This document shows positions 9,843 to 21,069 of a stretch of DNA of 64,000 nt, in pieces; position 1 is the first letter of the stretch, and each line of letters opens with the position of its first letter. A program made the position numbers and the translations under genes. The notes under the pieces are model-generated. The model was given only the letters and a program-made list of their open reading frames with translations, had not been told where the DNA came from and searched no databases. Source of the stretch: Larix kaempferi (taxonomy: Eukaryota; Streptophyta; Pinopsida; Pinales; Pinaceae); contig BSBM01000179.1 of NCBI GenBank assembly GCA_027924585.1, forward strand, positions 9,544,501 to 9,608,500. Reading direction: 5' to 3'.

Positions 9843-12800
9843 AGTCGACTAGTTCATAGGCTCCTTTTTCTAAGACACGTTTTATGATGAAGGGGCCGTA
9901 CCACATAGATTCAAGCTTACCTTTTCCAAGTTTATCATGCATCTGATCATATGTAAGTACGAGGTCACCCTCATTGAAGATCCGAGGTTGAACGGATTTG
10001 TCGTATTGAGCTTTGACGCGTTTTTTGTGAGCTTCATTAGCCAAAGAGGCGTCGCGGCGAGTTTCATCTAGCTTAGCTAGGTATAGAAACCGTTCTTCTT
10101 CGGAAGTAGTGTGTGGAAGTAGCTCTATGGCTATCTTGAGTGATGGAATTTCACATTCAATCGGGAGAATGGCTTCCAGGCCGTACACCAACTGAAATGG
10201 TGTAAACCCAGTAGCACTTTTCACTGAGGTTCGGTATGCCCACAGTGCTGAGAACAGAGCTGAGTGCCAATTGGATTTTTGGGTACCCACAATGCGCTGA
10301 ATCATTCGTTTCAGGACCTTATTGATGGCTTCAACTTGGCCATTAGCTTGTGGGTAATACGGGGTTGAGTTTTCGTGGCGAAAACCCAATTTGGCACTTA
10401 GTTCTTCGATCATATGATTCCTAAAATGGGAACCATGATCGGTCACAATAGACTGTGGGACACCGAATCTAGCTATCATATGATTGAATATGAACTGCGC
10501 TGCTGTTTTGCCGTCTTAAGCATACGTAGGCATCGCTTCAGCCCATTTTGTAAAATAGTCCACAGCTACTATGACATAGCTATGCCCCCCGGCTGAAGTG
10601 GGCTTACAGTGCATAAAATCAATGCCCCATTTGGAGAAGGGGCCGACGGCAATGACAGGATGGAGTGGAGCAGGATGCGAGCGTGCTTTGCTATGAAAGA
10701 ATTGACATGGCGGACACTTCTTGACTGTTTCAATGCAGTCTTTGAAAATCGAAGGCCAGAAGTATCCCGCTCGCAATATTTTCTGGGCCGTAGCCATCCC
10801 AGAGAGATGACCACCACATGCACCAACGTGGCAGTCATTAAGAACGCGTTCCGCCTCATCTAAGGTCAAACAGCGTCGAAGGACAGTGTCGACACCACGC
10901 CGATACAAAGTATCGTTCACTATAAGGTAGTATTTTGCGTGATGTCTGATACGTCGTCGTTCATCGCGGTTGAGGTCGGGACGGAAGCGTTGGGTTTGGA
11001 GATATAAGAGAATATCCCCATACCACGGATCAGACGTGCTAATGAGGAACAATGATTCGTCGGGAAGAGAATCAATGGGCTCGGATTGCTCAGTAGCACG
11101 GGGCAAGTGACAAATTAACTCAGCGAAGACCAGAGATTTCTTAGACTTGGCTTTGACAAATTCCAAGTCAAACTCTTGAAGGATGACAATCCAACGGGAG
11201 TACTTTCCCCCAAGCACTTGTCGTGTGAGGATATAGTACATTGGATTGAAATCGGCGATAACGGTGGTCCGGCGGAGTAAGATGTAGTGACGGAACCTCT
11301 GGACAGCAAATACTGTTGCCAGAGCCAGCTTTTCAACATGTGAGTAGCGAGTTTCAGAGTCGAGAAGACTCTTGCTGAGGTAGTACACCACATGTTCTAT
11401 GCCGTTGTGGTCTTCCTGGACTAACACCATACCAATGGTGGAAATCGAGGCTGCGAGATAAAGGATGTAGTCCTGTGTGTAATTGGGGGGTTGAATCACA
11501 GGATCTTTGGTTAAGGCTGCCTTTAAATTATCAAAGGAGCGTTGGGCTTCATCATCCCATATGAAGGGAACATTCTTCTTGAGAAGCCGCATGTAGCCTT
11601 TTGTTATCTCGGACAGATTACAGATAAAACGGCGTAGAAAGTTTGCATGCCCTTGCAAACATTGAAGTTCTGGAATATTGGTAGGTGAAGGCAGGGCTAT
11701 GATAGCTGCTACCTTTGCGGGATCTAGACGTATCCCGTCTTTGGAGACTATGAAGCCTAACAGTTTTCCGGCTTCTACACAGAAGACGCACTTATGCGGG
11801 TTCAAACGTATATTGTAGCGCCGGCACCTTTCGAAAATGGCACTCAAGTGATCTGGATGTTCTTCCCGAGTTCGAGAATGAGCGGGAAGGTCATCGAGAT
11901 ATGGCTCTACGATATGTTTGATGTCATGAAATGCGTAGGACATCGCCCGTTGGAAAGTTGCCCCGGCATTTTTGAGGCCAAAAGGTAACTTTCGATATGC
12001 AAAGATCCCCCAAGGGCAGATAAAGGCCGTTTTGTGCTGGTCGGCTGGGAGGATATCGATCTGATTATAGCCAGAAAAGCCATCCATAAATGAAAAGATA
12101 ACACTTCCGGCACAGTTATCGATGATCTGGTCAATAAACGGAGTTGGGTAGTTGTCCTTGGGACAAGCTTTGTTCAAATCACGGTAATCGACACAGACTC
12201 TGATCGTTCCCTGTTTCTTGGCTACAGGGACGATGTTGGATACCCATTCTGTCAATGGGACAGGATAGATAAAACCAGCACGCAAAAGTTTTTCAACTTC
12301 TGCTTTAATGGCGGCTACCTTACGAGGATGAACGGGTCGAAGCTTTTGCCGAACAGGTCGGGTGCCAGGAAAAGTTGGAATTTCGTGCACCACAATCGAC
12401 GGGTCGATTCCTGGCATCTCTTCATAACTCCAGGCGAAAACATCGCGGAAAGTTTTAAAGTAGGCATTATAGAACTCCGTCTCGAGAGGAGTACATGTTT
12501 TGCCAATGTGTACATTTTCCACGATACCAGGCTTTACTGAAATGTTGATGGGAGTGGTTGCCATAAGATTGGCCAAGTTGCCTTCAGAAAATACTTCGTC
12601 GAGGGAAGTGGGGAACTTGGTTTGAACCATCCCAAGTGAAGCACTGGATTTGGTATCAGGCTCAAGTGACTGAATGATGGGGAATGAAGATCGATGATGA
12701 AAATCTCCCCATGGTGGCTCATTACCGCACATAACCTCTATGATTGATTCATCGGTGGGAAAAATCAAGTTGAGAGGATCAAACAATGGTGGGCGTGTAT

Positions 12801-14016
12801 GAGTTTCAGTCGAGAGATGTGCCACTGTGTGATCAGTAGAACAGTCGACCCAATCTGTGGCTGATTGGATCGCGTCATAAGCTGCAAGGTTTATGTTCAA
12901 AGGCATGGAATTGCCATAGCCTTGGATCTGAGTAGGACTCGAGATCACCCATGAATCATCGGACGGGGTGACGTGCGATGAAATCATGTTGACTGGTTGA
13001 AGATGGGTTCCCAGCTCTGGAAAAACTCCAATGAGGGATGAATCCTTCATGAGACCAACACCTATGTCTTGGAACCGGTACCGTGGTGGATCCAATAACG
13101 GAACGGTATTGGCGGAGTTCGGATGGGAGTCTGGGATACAGTAATCCAATTGATCAATAGTGACAATTTTCCCTTCATGAGGAAATTGTACAATCCGGAA
13201 GACTGTAGATGCTATGGCAGTCATGGCATAGAACCAGTTCCGACCAAGTAGGAGATTGTAGTCCAAAGGTGCATCTACGACTTCGATGTGTACGGATACT
13301 GTTTTGCCCCCTAGTTCAACACCGATTGAGGGGATGAGTCCGTATGGTTGAAAACCATGTCCATCAAACGCTCTAAGAGTAGTGGGAGAAGTTGTGACCT
13401 CAGGCGAGCCGAGGGCTCTCCAACAGTTCAAAGACATAATCGACGTGGAAGCACCCTCATCTAACACTGTGCGGTGGATAACATTTCCACGAATTTTCGT
13501 ATGCACCTGGAAGGCTAACTGGTGAGAAAGCCTAGGTTTAGCGTGCTCCAAGTTAAACATGATGGAGTTTGAAGTATCTGGGTCCAATGCCCCCAGTGCT
13601 GAAAGTAGGGTTCTACGCTGCGTGGGGAAGTGTTGGAGAACCTCGAGAGTTGACATAGCGCAAGGTGCTTGAGCCAAATCTTCAACAATGTTGTAGTTTT
13701 GGGCAGCTCGCGCATTCGGATTGAATGTCGCCTTTCGTATGGTGCCCTTGGGTGGGCGTAGCACTGTATCCATAAGTGGTCTCTCGATATGGAGATGACC
13801 ATTAGGGGGGGGAATAGGAGTCGGATCTTCAACAGGAGACTTGCCTTTGGCTGTCTCCGATTGTTTGTTTGAACTTGGAGGATTATCATATGTCTTTGAA
13901 CGAGTGGTGATATTAACCTCCTCATTACTTGTCATTAGGATTTCGCGGTTTGTGGACGTTTCTCCACGGGAAGGATTGGTCGGGTTGCCCCCTTGTGGGG
14001 ATTCTTGGGCAACCAT
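9781..14016 (-). pseudogene. pol: Pol polyprotein of element D (protease, RT, RNase H, integrase), one nonsense codon
   Basis: A single frame from ATG 14016 to 9781 is broken only by a TAA at 10516-10518 inside integrase; flanking sequence stays in frame. Protease: active-site DEGAS at residue 186, the variant usual in this lineage in place of DSGA. RT: palm motif YLDD at residues 706-709 after 'FGLKNAGATFQ', with 'VCVDYRDLN' earlier. RNase H: 'YLSKSLLDSETRYSHVEK' region, about residues 860-960. Integrase: HHCC finger (H-x-GxxGGH...CPPC), first catalytic Asp in GIDF at residue 1133, then past the stop Asp in TDHGSHF and Glu in NGQVEAI, and a C-terminal beta barrel (GDLVLTYD, WYGPFIIKRV). The frame is continuous with gag apart from the TAG at 14020. 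Length is normal for the group. Conserved motifs suggest it was active until recently. Confidence 0.93.
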
Positions 14017-14019
14017 TTG

Positions 14020-14022
14020 CTA
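14020..14022 (-). promoter_or_regulatory. Candidate readthrough stop between gag and pol of D
   Basis: On the minus strand the context is CAG-CAA-TAG-CAA-ATG. Gag and pol are in the same frame on either side. CAA-UAG-CAA is the first part of the tobamovirus-type leaky context (UAG CAR YYA), although the last codon here is AUG. Alternatively pol could start by re-initiation at the ATG two codons after the stop. Confidence 0.6.
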
Positions 14023-17000
14023 TTGCTGTTGGGGGAAAGGGTCAGTTAGCACTGCCGGTCGAGAGGATCCTTTAACGAACTTATGGACCTCGTCCTTGTA
14101 GGGACAGTCACGCGTATAATGATCATCTTGACAAATCAAGCAGGGAAACTTAGCTTTCCGACGTGGCTTTTGGTCATTCTGGGTAGGTTGTGGTTTGGGG
14201 TTCTCCTGCTGGTTCTTTTTAGGTTTACCACGATTGTTTTTCTTCTTTCCTCTGGATGGTTGTGATGTAGATTGAACTGCATTCACTTCGGAGGAGACGG
14301 CAGGAGAAGTAGAAGCTTTTGAAGCGGCCTGGGTAAAAGCGGGGGAAGCAGAAGCTTGTTGCCCCGTCGAGTTGGTAGCAGGCTGAGCCTTAACCGAACC
14401 AACGATACCATCAATGGGTGGTTCAGTAGTAGGCTTTGTAGGATCAGTGTGAACGCGGGAAGCATGTGGAAGAAGTTCATGTAAAGTACCGGATTGAGTA
14501 TATACTAAATCCATGTATTGTGCTGCCGAGATGGCTTGTTCTTCCGTAACTGGTCCGCGCATAGCAATGTCTCTGGCTATGGGAGGCAAAAAGGATTTTG
14601 TAAACCAATCAGCTAGTAGCTGATCTGGAATAGGTGCCTTTATTAGCCTACGGCGTCTTCGCCACTCATGGATGTGGTCCGAGATGTGTGTGGAAGTGGT
14701 TTGACGCAGTGAAGTTAGCAGTTCTGTTCCAGTCTCATACCGGATGGGAAGCTGGAAATGTGTCAAAAACTGCATAGCCAAAGTGTTTAAATCACGAAAA
14801 GAGTGCTGTGGCAGCTCGATGTACCATTTTGCTGCCGTTCCGGTAAGCGTACGTTGGAAGAGCCGAAGTCGGATGGAATCATCCATCAAGGAGTTTGATG
14901 AACACCAAAGATGGAAGGTCATCACGTGGTTCTTGGGGTCTTCCCCGGGCTTAGCATCGAACTTGGGAATGTCCGATGGTAGTTTGGATGGGATAGGTGG
15001 CCAGTGAGGTTCGTGCCATATAGGATCGTTGATAAGCCTCGACAAATCAGGTAGATCAAGTGTGGCTAAAAAGGGAAGTTGCCGGTTGGTCTGCGGGTAT
15101 GAGTAATAACCATGTGGTGCAGAGAATCCTGGAGGACCCTGCATAGCATGCTGTTGTGTGTTATACCCATATGAGTTTCCCGCGGGATACTGCTGGAAGT
15201 TCTGTGGATAGTAAGCCATCTGGTTAACCGGTTGATTGTAAGCAGCCGGTTGGTAAGTGTTCTGCTGAGTGGGTATAGTACCCTGCGGTTGTTGATACCC
15301 AGGAATGGTTGCTGTTCCTTGTTGGGGAAAAGTTCCTTGGAATTGTTGTGTTCCAAGGATGTTTCCACCATACTGTGTAAGTGGAGGATTTCCCATAGCA
15401 GGGTTGGGGGGTGGCTGCGACGGTGGTGTCCATGGAATGCTCGTTCCTGCTTGAGGAACGAGTGGAAATTGAAGTGACGGGTTCCAAGGAGTTGTGGCAG
15501 CCGAAGGGTAAGGGAAGCCAGAATTCAAGTTGGGGGAAATCTGAGATTGCCCCCCAGCTTGGTTCCAGTTTCCGAAAAGTGAGTACCCCCCACTCTGTGG
15601 GATTTGATGATCCCAAGAAGGAAGCATACCTGACAGGGGTGGTTGAGAGTAAGGTCCGGTTGGAACACTGGAATAAGGTTGCCCACTGCCAGGTGGATTG
15701 TACATACCAAATTGAGTAGACACTGCTGGTTGGGAAACTTGTTGGAGCGAGCCAATAGGTTGTCCGCCAGCAGTTAGGTTGGATGGCCCTATGTGAGGAG
15801 GCTGTAAACTGGGAACTGGGTTCCCAGCAAAAGGTTGTCCTCCGACTGGTTGGGTTGATGGCCCACCAGTTGGAGGTTGTTGACTAACAATGGGGTTCCC
15901 AACAAAAGGTTGCCCCCCAGCTGGTTGGGTTGATGGCCCACCAGGGAGGGTTTGTAAGTTGGAGTTAGGGACCATTGCAGTCGGTTGTCCACCTCCTGAA
16001 ATAGTATAAATGGTGGCTGAAGGTGATCCTCCGGTCGAAACGGAAGATCCAGCAGTATGACTAGGTGTTCTTCCGCCGCTAGCCAAATATGATAGCATGG
16101 ATTGGCCAACGGCGCCAAAAGTACCGATTTGCGGAGGAGGTCGTCCATATTGGACAGGTGAGGATGGAGAAAAAACTGGGTTATCCCTCATAGAATGTGC
16201 ACCAAACATAGGTGATGACAGCAAATGTGGGGAATTTAGCCCAGGGGTATCAGCGTCGTCCATAACGTGTTCAATAATAGGAGGACCAACGAGAACTGGG
16301 TCCGAGTTCATATCCTGGAAAAGTTTTTGGGGATCCGGTAGGAACCTAGGTGTAGTAAAGTCCGAAGGTCCTGAGCCGTCTGCAAAGGAATGATGAAATT
16401 CTGTGCTAGACGGAACGTTGGGATCCCTATAGTCAGAAGGACGAGAAACAGGGGGGTATCTAGACGCTGTCGAAAGCATTTGCTCTGTGTTGCGTCTAAA
16501 TTGTGCCGATGCTAACGGAGAGTTCGCTAGGCTAACCATACTAGACTGGATGGAAGCCATAATTTCATGTCCCGGTGGGATGTTGGGTAGATGAAAAGTG
16601 CGAGGTACGTTGCTAGAAGAACTTGTCTCCTGAGGATGAACACTGGGTGACGTAGTAATAACAGGCGGAAGTTCCGTCTGGGAAGTAATGAAGCCATAAT
16701 CAGGTTCAAAAGGTGTGTCAGGTAGACGAGTATCTTCAACGATCTCAACGTATCCGCCTGGGACTGAAATTAAGCCAGGTATGTCCTGGTCGGACCCTTC
16801 TGTGGTGCCAATAGATCCGTCTATATCATCATGAAAAGTGTCTGATGGACGGGAAGTGTTGGTATCCGGTAGAAGGATGACCTCTGGTCTAGTACTCTGG
16901 GTCGTGCTAGGTTCAGCTGCTGTAACTGTGCCCACTGTTACAGATAAATCTGGAATGACAGTGGGTGAGGTGACAGTGGAAGCCTCAGACATGCTAGTGG

Positions 17001-17220
17001 TCATAGAAGCTGCAATAGAGTCTGAGACTGTGCTGTGTGTGGCAGTTACAGGCGTAACTGAAGATGTTGTACGGATCGGCGGTGGGATGTTGCCTCGACC
17101 AGCACCGCGGCCGGGAGGAGCAGGAATGCGTGATGCAGGCGGACCAGAAGTTCATGGCGGTGGTGGTGGTGGAGGGCTTAGGCCCTGTTGTCTTCGTGAT
17201 CTTCGTTGTTGATCTGACAT
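14020..17220 (-). CDS. gag: Gag of element D with a long Pro/Gln-rich N-terminal region
   Basis: The first ATG in frame is at 17220 (MSDQQRRSRRQQ..., followed by a Pro run). A TGA at 17152-17154, codon 23, interrupts it, so the open part begins at the ATG at 17004 (994 residues). From 17004, residues 1 to about 670 are rich in Pro, Ser, Thr, Gln and Gly, with tandem units of about 27 residues containing GGQPF.GNP (15720-15970). Residues about 680-830 form the retrotransposon Gag core (KFDAKPGEDP, TGTAAKWY, LLTSLRQ). A CX2CX3HX4C zinc knuckle (CLICQDDHYTRDC) lies near residue 955, close to the end, for RNA packaging. At about 1,000 residues it is long for plant Gag because of the low-complexity part. 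Which ATG is used is unsure; the TGA may be a recent CGA-to-TGA change. Confidence 0.88.
15720..15970 (-). repeat. Tandem repeat inside gag of D
   Basis: Units of about 80-85 bp encode variants of GGPSTQPxGGQPFxGNP. At least three copies are visible, decaying toward the right-hand protein end. In-frame repeat growth explains part of the long Gag N-terminal region. Confidence 0.7.
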
Positions 17221-19015
17221 GATGACAGGAAAATGAAAATCGGGGGCAGTACCGTAAACAAAGAACTCAAAAACTCTAATGCAGCCGAGTGTGCAAAAGA
17301 GGAGCTAGAAAAAGCAAGGCTCACAGGCCAAAAAAGCAAGCTCTAAAATCTATACTGAGACCGGTGTCTCAATAAGCGAGCTAATCAACAAAAATGGCCA
17401 GAATGCCAACAAGCAGTCCCTACAAAGAAAAAATGACCCTCTACAAAGATGAGACGCCAAGCAAACTCCTAACTAAGAGCTGGAGACCTCAACAGGCTGT
17501 ATCCTTCGCAAGGTGATGAAATCCAAGTCGAACAATACAACATGAGAGACCGATATAAGAAGGATATCCCTCTACCGAAAGGGATCCTGGGTAAAAGAGC
17601 CCTAGTAGAATAGATACTAAGCCACCTCGTTCATGACACGTCGGAAAAGGTTTTGGGCACTTCAGCCTTCCGAAGAAGACAGCGATCGATGTTGCCTTAG
17701 GGCTAAGTGGAGTGCGGTATTCCACAGAGTCCGTCCGGTTCTCAATCTCGCGGTCGTTTAACCCCTGAACAGTTGGAAACAGTCAGGAGGCCCCTCCACA
17801 AACTAGCTGTGACCGTGTCAATAAGTACTAGAGGATTTTAGTTCCCTAAAGACAACGACTATGTCTCAGATGAAAATGACAAGGGGGAATTATTTTGATG
17901 CCTATCCCTGGTGTCCTACCTAACTACCAAATTCTTTTGATTTCCTCAAGTGAGGTTAAAGTTGGTTTAATTAGGGTGATTAATTTTAGTGGCTGTCTTT
18001 ACTCAATCGGGTAGTGGACGTGAAACTTGATGGTGTTATGACGACTCAAACCATGCAAATGAGAATGAATCATAAACAAGCCTTTGTCTTCGATGAAATC
18101 TAGCTAAGGTAAAGATAGAGGTTCTTCGATCAAATATGCATAACAATTTTCACAAGCAATCAAAGTAAAAGATTTTTCTTTTCTTTTTGATTTATGAACA
18201 AATCCAAACTGAAGTAAATACTCTTTTCAATGCACTGATTTTACAATCTACAATGCTTCTATAATGAGAATTTCTATGGCAAAATTAATGGCTCATTTCT
18301 CTATGCAAAATACCACTAGACTTTTTCAATTTAAACAACAAAATTTGCTCTCAACCAATGATCTTTTTAATTTACTGAAAATGATAATGGCAATATGATT
18401 GTAAAACTACAGTGTTCAGTAACAGAAGACAGTGGTGTTGAGTTGGTTGTGGGGAAAAAGTCAAGCCAAATGCAATCAAATTGAAAAATGACCAATATGT
18501 CAAAAGTGCCACTTAATTCAATCAATCAATCAAACTCACAAACTAGGTGATAAGCAGACCATACAGACTCGAAATTAACCAGGATGCTAACAGGCAACAG
18601 TAAAGACTATCTGAGGCAGGGAGAAACTCAGGAAACCAAGCAAAAATTAAAAAAATTTCACACTTGCAGACACTACCGCGGGCTATAGCCTGGCTGAAGC
18701 GCGGCACTGTGTAACTGCCGCTCTGGTATTAAGGGCTAGGACGCGGCACTGTGCAACTGTCGCGCTAGAAGTGGTTATGAGGGCGCGGCACTGTGGCAAG
18801 AGATGAAAAAAGCGCAACTGGAAAAGAAAAAATCAAGTTTTCAGGGTTGTTGCTAACCCAGGGGACTCAGTAATTAAACAGGGAGATAAATACTGCGAGG
18901 AGGGGTGAATAAGGGTCAAAAAAGACCAAAAATTCAAGCTGGTTTGAAGTGCAACAAAAACTCACAATTCAAAGATAAATGACTGTGAATTAAATCAATC
19001 AAGCAGTAATCAAAA
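17221..19015 (-). other. 5' leader of element D, no gene
   Basis: About 1.8 kb between the primer site and gag. On the minus strand no long frame is open and no domain is seen. It contains the third GC-rich hairpin triplet (18672-18795). Long leaders between LTR and gag are known in Tat/Ogre-type elements. The packaging signal would be expected here. Confidence 0.6.
18672..18795. repeat. GC-rich hairpin triplet in the 5' leader of D
   Basis: Three units with the same stem as in the LTRs: CTACCGCG/CGCGGCA (18673-18706), CTGCCGC/GCGGCAC (18715-18749) and CTGTCGCGC/GCGCGGCACTG (18757-18793). They are separated by CACTGTGTAAC or CACTGTGCAAC spacers, and the loops differ in sequence and length. 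Confidence 0.8.
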
Positions 19016-19030
19016 CCAGCGGAGTCGCCA
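19016..19030 (-). other. Primer binding site of element D
   Basis: The minus strand reads TGGCGACTCCGCTGG, four bases after the LTR end. This matches the start of the TGGCGACTCCGCTGGGGA-type site reported for Tat/Ogre elements, where it pairs with a tRNA-Arg (from memory). The last bases diverge (TTTTG). Confidence 0.75.
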
Positions 19031-19034
19031 TTCT

Positions 19035-20015
19035 TGTTATGTGGAATTCTGCCCTACGGATAAGTCAGAAATCCCTTAGACTAAAGCAGACTTAAACTAA
19101 CTCTAGGCTAAGAACAGACAAAACAAATGCAATCTTGAATCCCTAGATCTAACAAACATTTCAGAATTAAAATGCTGAAGAGAATAGAAGGAGTTTAACT
19201 GACCTTATGTCCAAACGCTTGTCTTTGATATTTGCTCCAAGCTCCAAGTCCTCACAAGTAAACCTGTTAACAATGGAACCAAAACACAAGCATGTACTAT
19301 TCTCTAGCAATCTGAAAACATGAGTTAGAATCTAAATCTATGAGAGATACAAACCATATCATTAAAACAAGATTAACACAAATGATTTGGGAAAACAAGA
19401 CAAGTTATTCCATTACAACTTGAAGGTTACTTACAAAGGGTGCTTGATGCCCAAGCCAATCCTCCAACTCCAAGTGTCTTCTCCTCTAGCTATATCCACA
19501 ATGCTGCAAGACCATAAGTTTGGTGCTCTCAAGAGTCCTCCTCCTTTCCAATGGCATGCCTCTCTTTTATAGTGAATGGTGAGGTTAACCAACAAGAGAG
19601 ATGAGTGGATCTAAGGAGGGATAAGTGGATCAGGGTTTCTAATCGAAGGAGATGAGTTGGGATCGAATCAAGGAACCCAATCTTCCATTATCTTCGAAAA
19701 TCCAAGATCCCACAAGCCAAGGGCAAAAAACTATTAAAAGGGTGCCGCGCTTTGCAAAGTCTGCAGAACGCGGCACTGCCGCGCTTTGAAGAAAAAGTAG
19801 CACGCGGCAGTGTATAGTGCCGCGTTTTGGGAACATAGCAAGGCGCGGTAGTGTGTAAAAATAAAGTCCAAGGTGGGTCAAAACTTGCCAGGGTGGATTT
19901 ACCTTCAAGGTTGAATCATCATCTGTCTCTTCTGGATGGTTCAAAACAGTAGGGAAAGTGTCGTCAACTTGTTTTGTGATGGGGATGCGACACCGTGAAA
20001 TATAGAGGTATAACA
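19035..20015 (-). repeat. 5' LTR of element D
   Basis: 981 bp with the same ends as the left copy. I count about seven single-base differences from 4349-5329 (for example near 19058, 19134, 19255, 19496, 19728, 19844 and 19918) and no indel. It carries the TATAAAA at 19565-19571 and the U3 hairpin triplet at 19742-19852. In the third hairpin this copy keeps GCGCGGTA where the left copy has GAGCGGTA. Confidence 0.97.
19565..19571 (-). promoter_or_regulatory. TATA box of the 5' LTR of D
   Basis: TATAAAA on the minus strand; predicted promoter of the full-length genomic transcript of element D. The GC-rich hairpins begin about 170 bp upstream of it. Confidence 0.6.
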
Positions 20016-20020
20016 AATAC

Positions 20021-21069
20021 CTACCACATCCAACACAAAGAAGATCCTTCTCTCTGTTGCACAGTCTCTCACGGTCTTTCCCTTTTAGTGTTATTCCAGG
20101 ATGGGCATAGAAAGGTCCAGTCACTAGTTTGTTGAGACTATAGCCTTCATTGGGTTTATCAACCAACCTAACTCTCTCCCACAGTTCAAAAACTCATTCG
20201 TTACCAGGCTTGGGGTTTCCTCACGACTGCTCTACCAATACCACTTTACAACGTCTTCTATCAATGCCACTCCACTATTGTAACTGGGGTTTGCAAACAT
20301 GGTGGACACAGCTCTCAAATATTGGGCATACTTTAACACGCAGGATCACAATTAACTTCAGGTTCCTCTCCCAGGAATTGTCTCGGTGTATACAGGGAGT
20401 GCATGAATGAATTCTCTGCAAGAGTCGAGGGTTTCTGTGGCCATGTTCGTGAATGGAGGATTCGTAGAACCCCTTTTGCGTGAATGGTTGTGTTCATTGC
20501 TTAATGGGAGATCCATGTGTCTGTGTATGCATCCATGAATGAATGAATCCCCTTCCCTGATATTCAACAGGTTCAATGAGTTTCCCCAGGCAATTGAGTG
20601 TCATCCTGCACAAGCAATCAGAGCCATGCCCTGCCACACGAAATCGCAGGCATGCACCATACTCCAGCGGCCTCAAAAATCAGGGTTCTCAACCACCCAC
20701 TGTAGTTGCATTAATGTCAGTAGTGAGTTCAAACGGGTTCCCAGTCAGACATGTGGCAACATGGGAAACCAATCCTAAACCACCTCACCTCTCCTTAGTG
20801 GATACACTTGGCCCCTTCTCATTTGTTGCCTCCTTATCCAGCTTCTTGGTTATTTTATTCATTCAATAATAATTACATCATTTACATTTCTTCATGGCTT
20901 AATCAACCCATGAATAATCAAACTGTCCAAATACTTTCCTAAGCAATAACTTAAACATCCACTAGTGGGGCCTTGGCCTTGAGCTCCACACTAGATAAAA
21001 TACACATACTGTATATACATAGTATTTACATCAAAGCCAAATACATCAAGGGAAAAATGGAGTATTACA
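20021..21069. other. Right arm of S, no gene
   Basis: About 1 kb of unremarkable sequence. The small frames here (up to about 97 codons, both strands) show no domain. It ends with GGAGTATTACA and the GATGT target duplication at 21070-21074. Confidence 0.6.

Larger units (their letters stand above)
4349..20015 (-). mobile_element. Element D: complete, young Tat-like Ty3/gypsy retrotransposon, 15,667 bp
   Basis: Two 981-bp LTRs with TGTTAT/ATAACA ends are flanked by perfect AATAC duplications. On the minus strand the order is: 5' LTR (19035-20015), primer site, long leader, gag, TAG, pol (protease, RT, RNase H, integrase), archaeal-type RNase H, an antisense PMD gene, a hairpin array, polypurine tract and 3' LTR (4349-5329). 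I counted about seven substitutions between the LTRs (about 0.7 %), so it is much younger than A or B. Gag and integrase each hold one nonsense codon, so this copy is probably not autonomous, although its machinery is otherwise nearly whole. Placement in the Tat group rests on the primer site, the DEGAS protease motif, the extra RNase H and the antisense frame. Confidence 0.95.
2778..21069. mobile_element. Element S: probable solo LTR of about 2.6 kb, split by element D
   Basis: The outer ends are TGTCACATCCCC at 2778 and ...GGAGTATTACA at 21069, imperfect terminal inverted repeats (TGT/ACA plus several matches). They are flanked by a perfect 5-bp target duplication, GATGT, at 2773-2777 and 21070-21074. 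Removing element D and its AATAC duplication leaves about 2,620 bp with no primer site, polypurine tract or gag-pol reading, which fits a solo LTR. Its left end resembles the inferred end sequence of element E (TGTAACATCCC), so S may belong to a Del/Tekay-like family. That family assignment is weak. Confidence 0.7.

Noticed and set aside
10414-17212. Plus-strand frames opposite gag and pol of D (for example 16097-16393, 16838-17212)
   Set aside because: Shadows of the coding strand, with composition explained by the Pro/Gln-rich gag; no independent motif.
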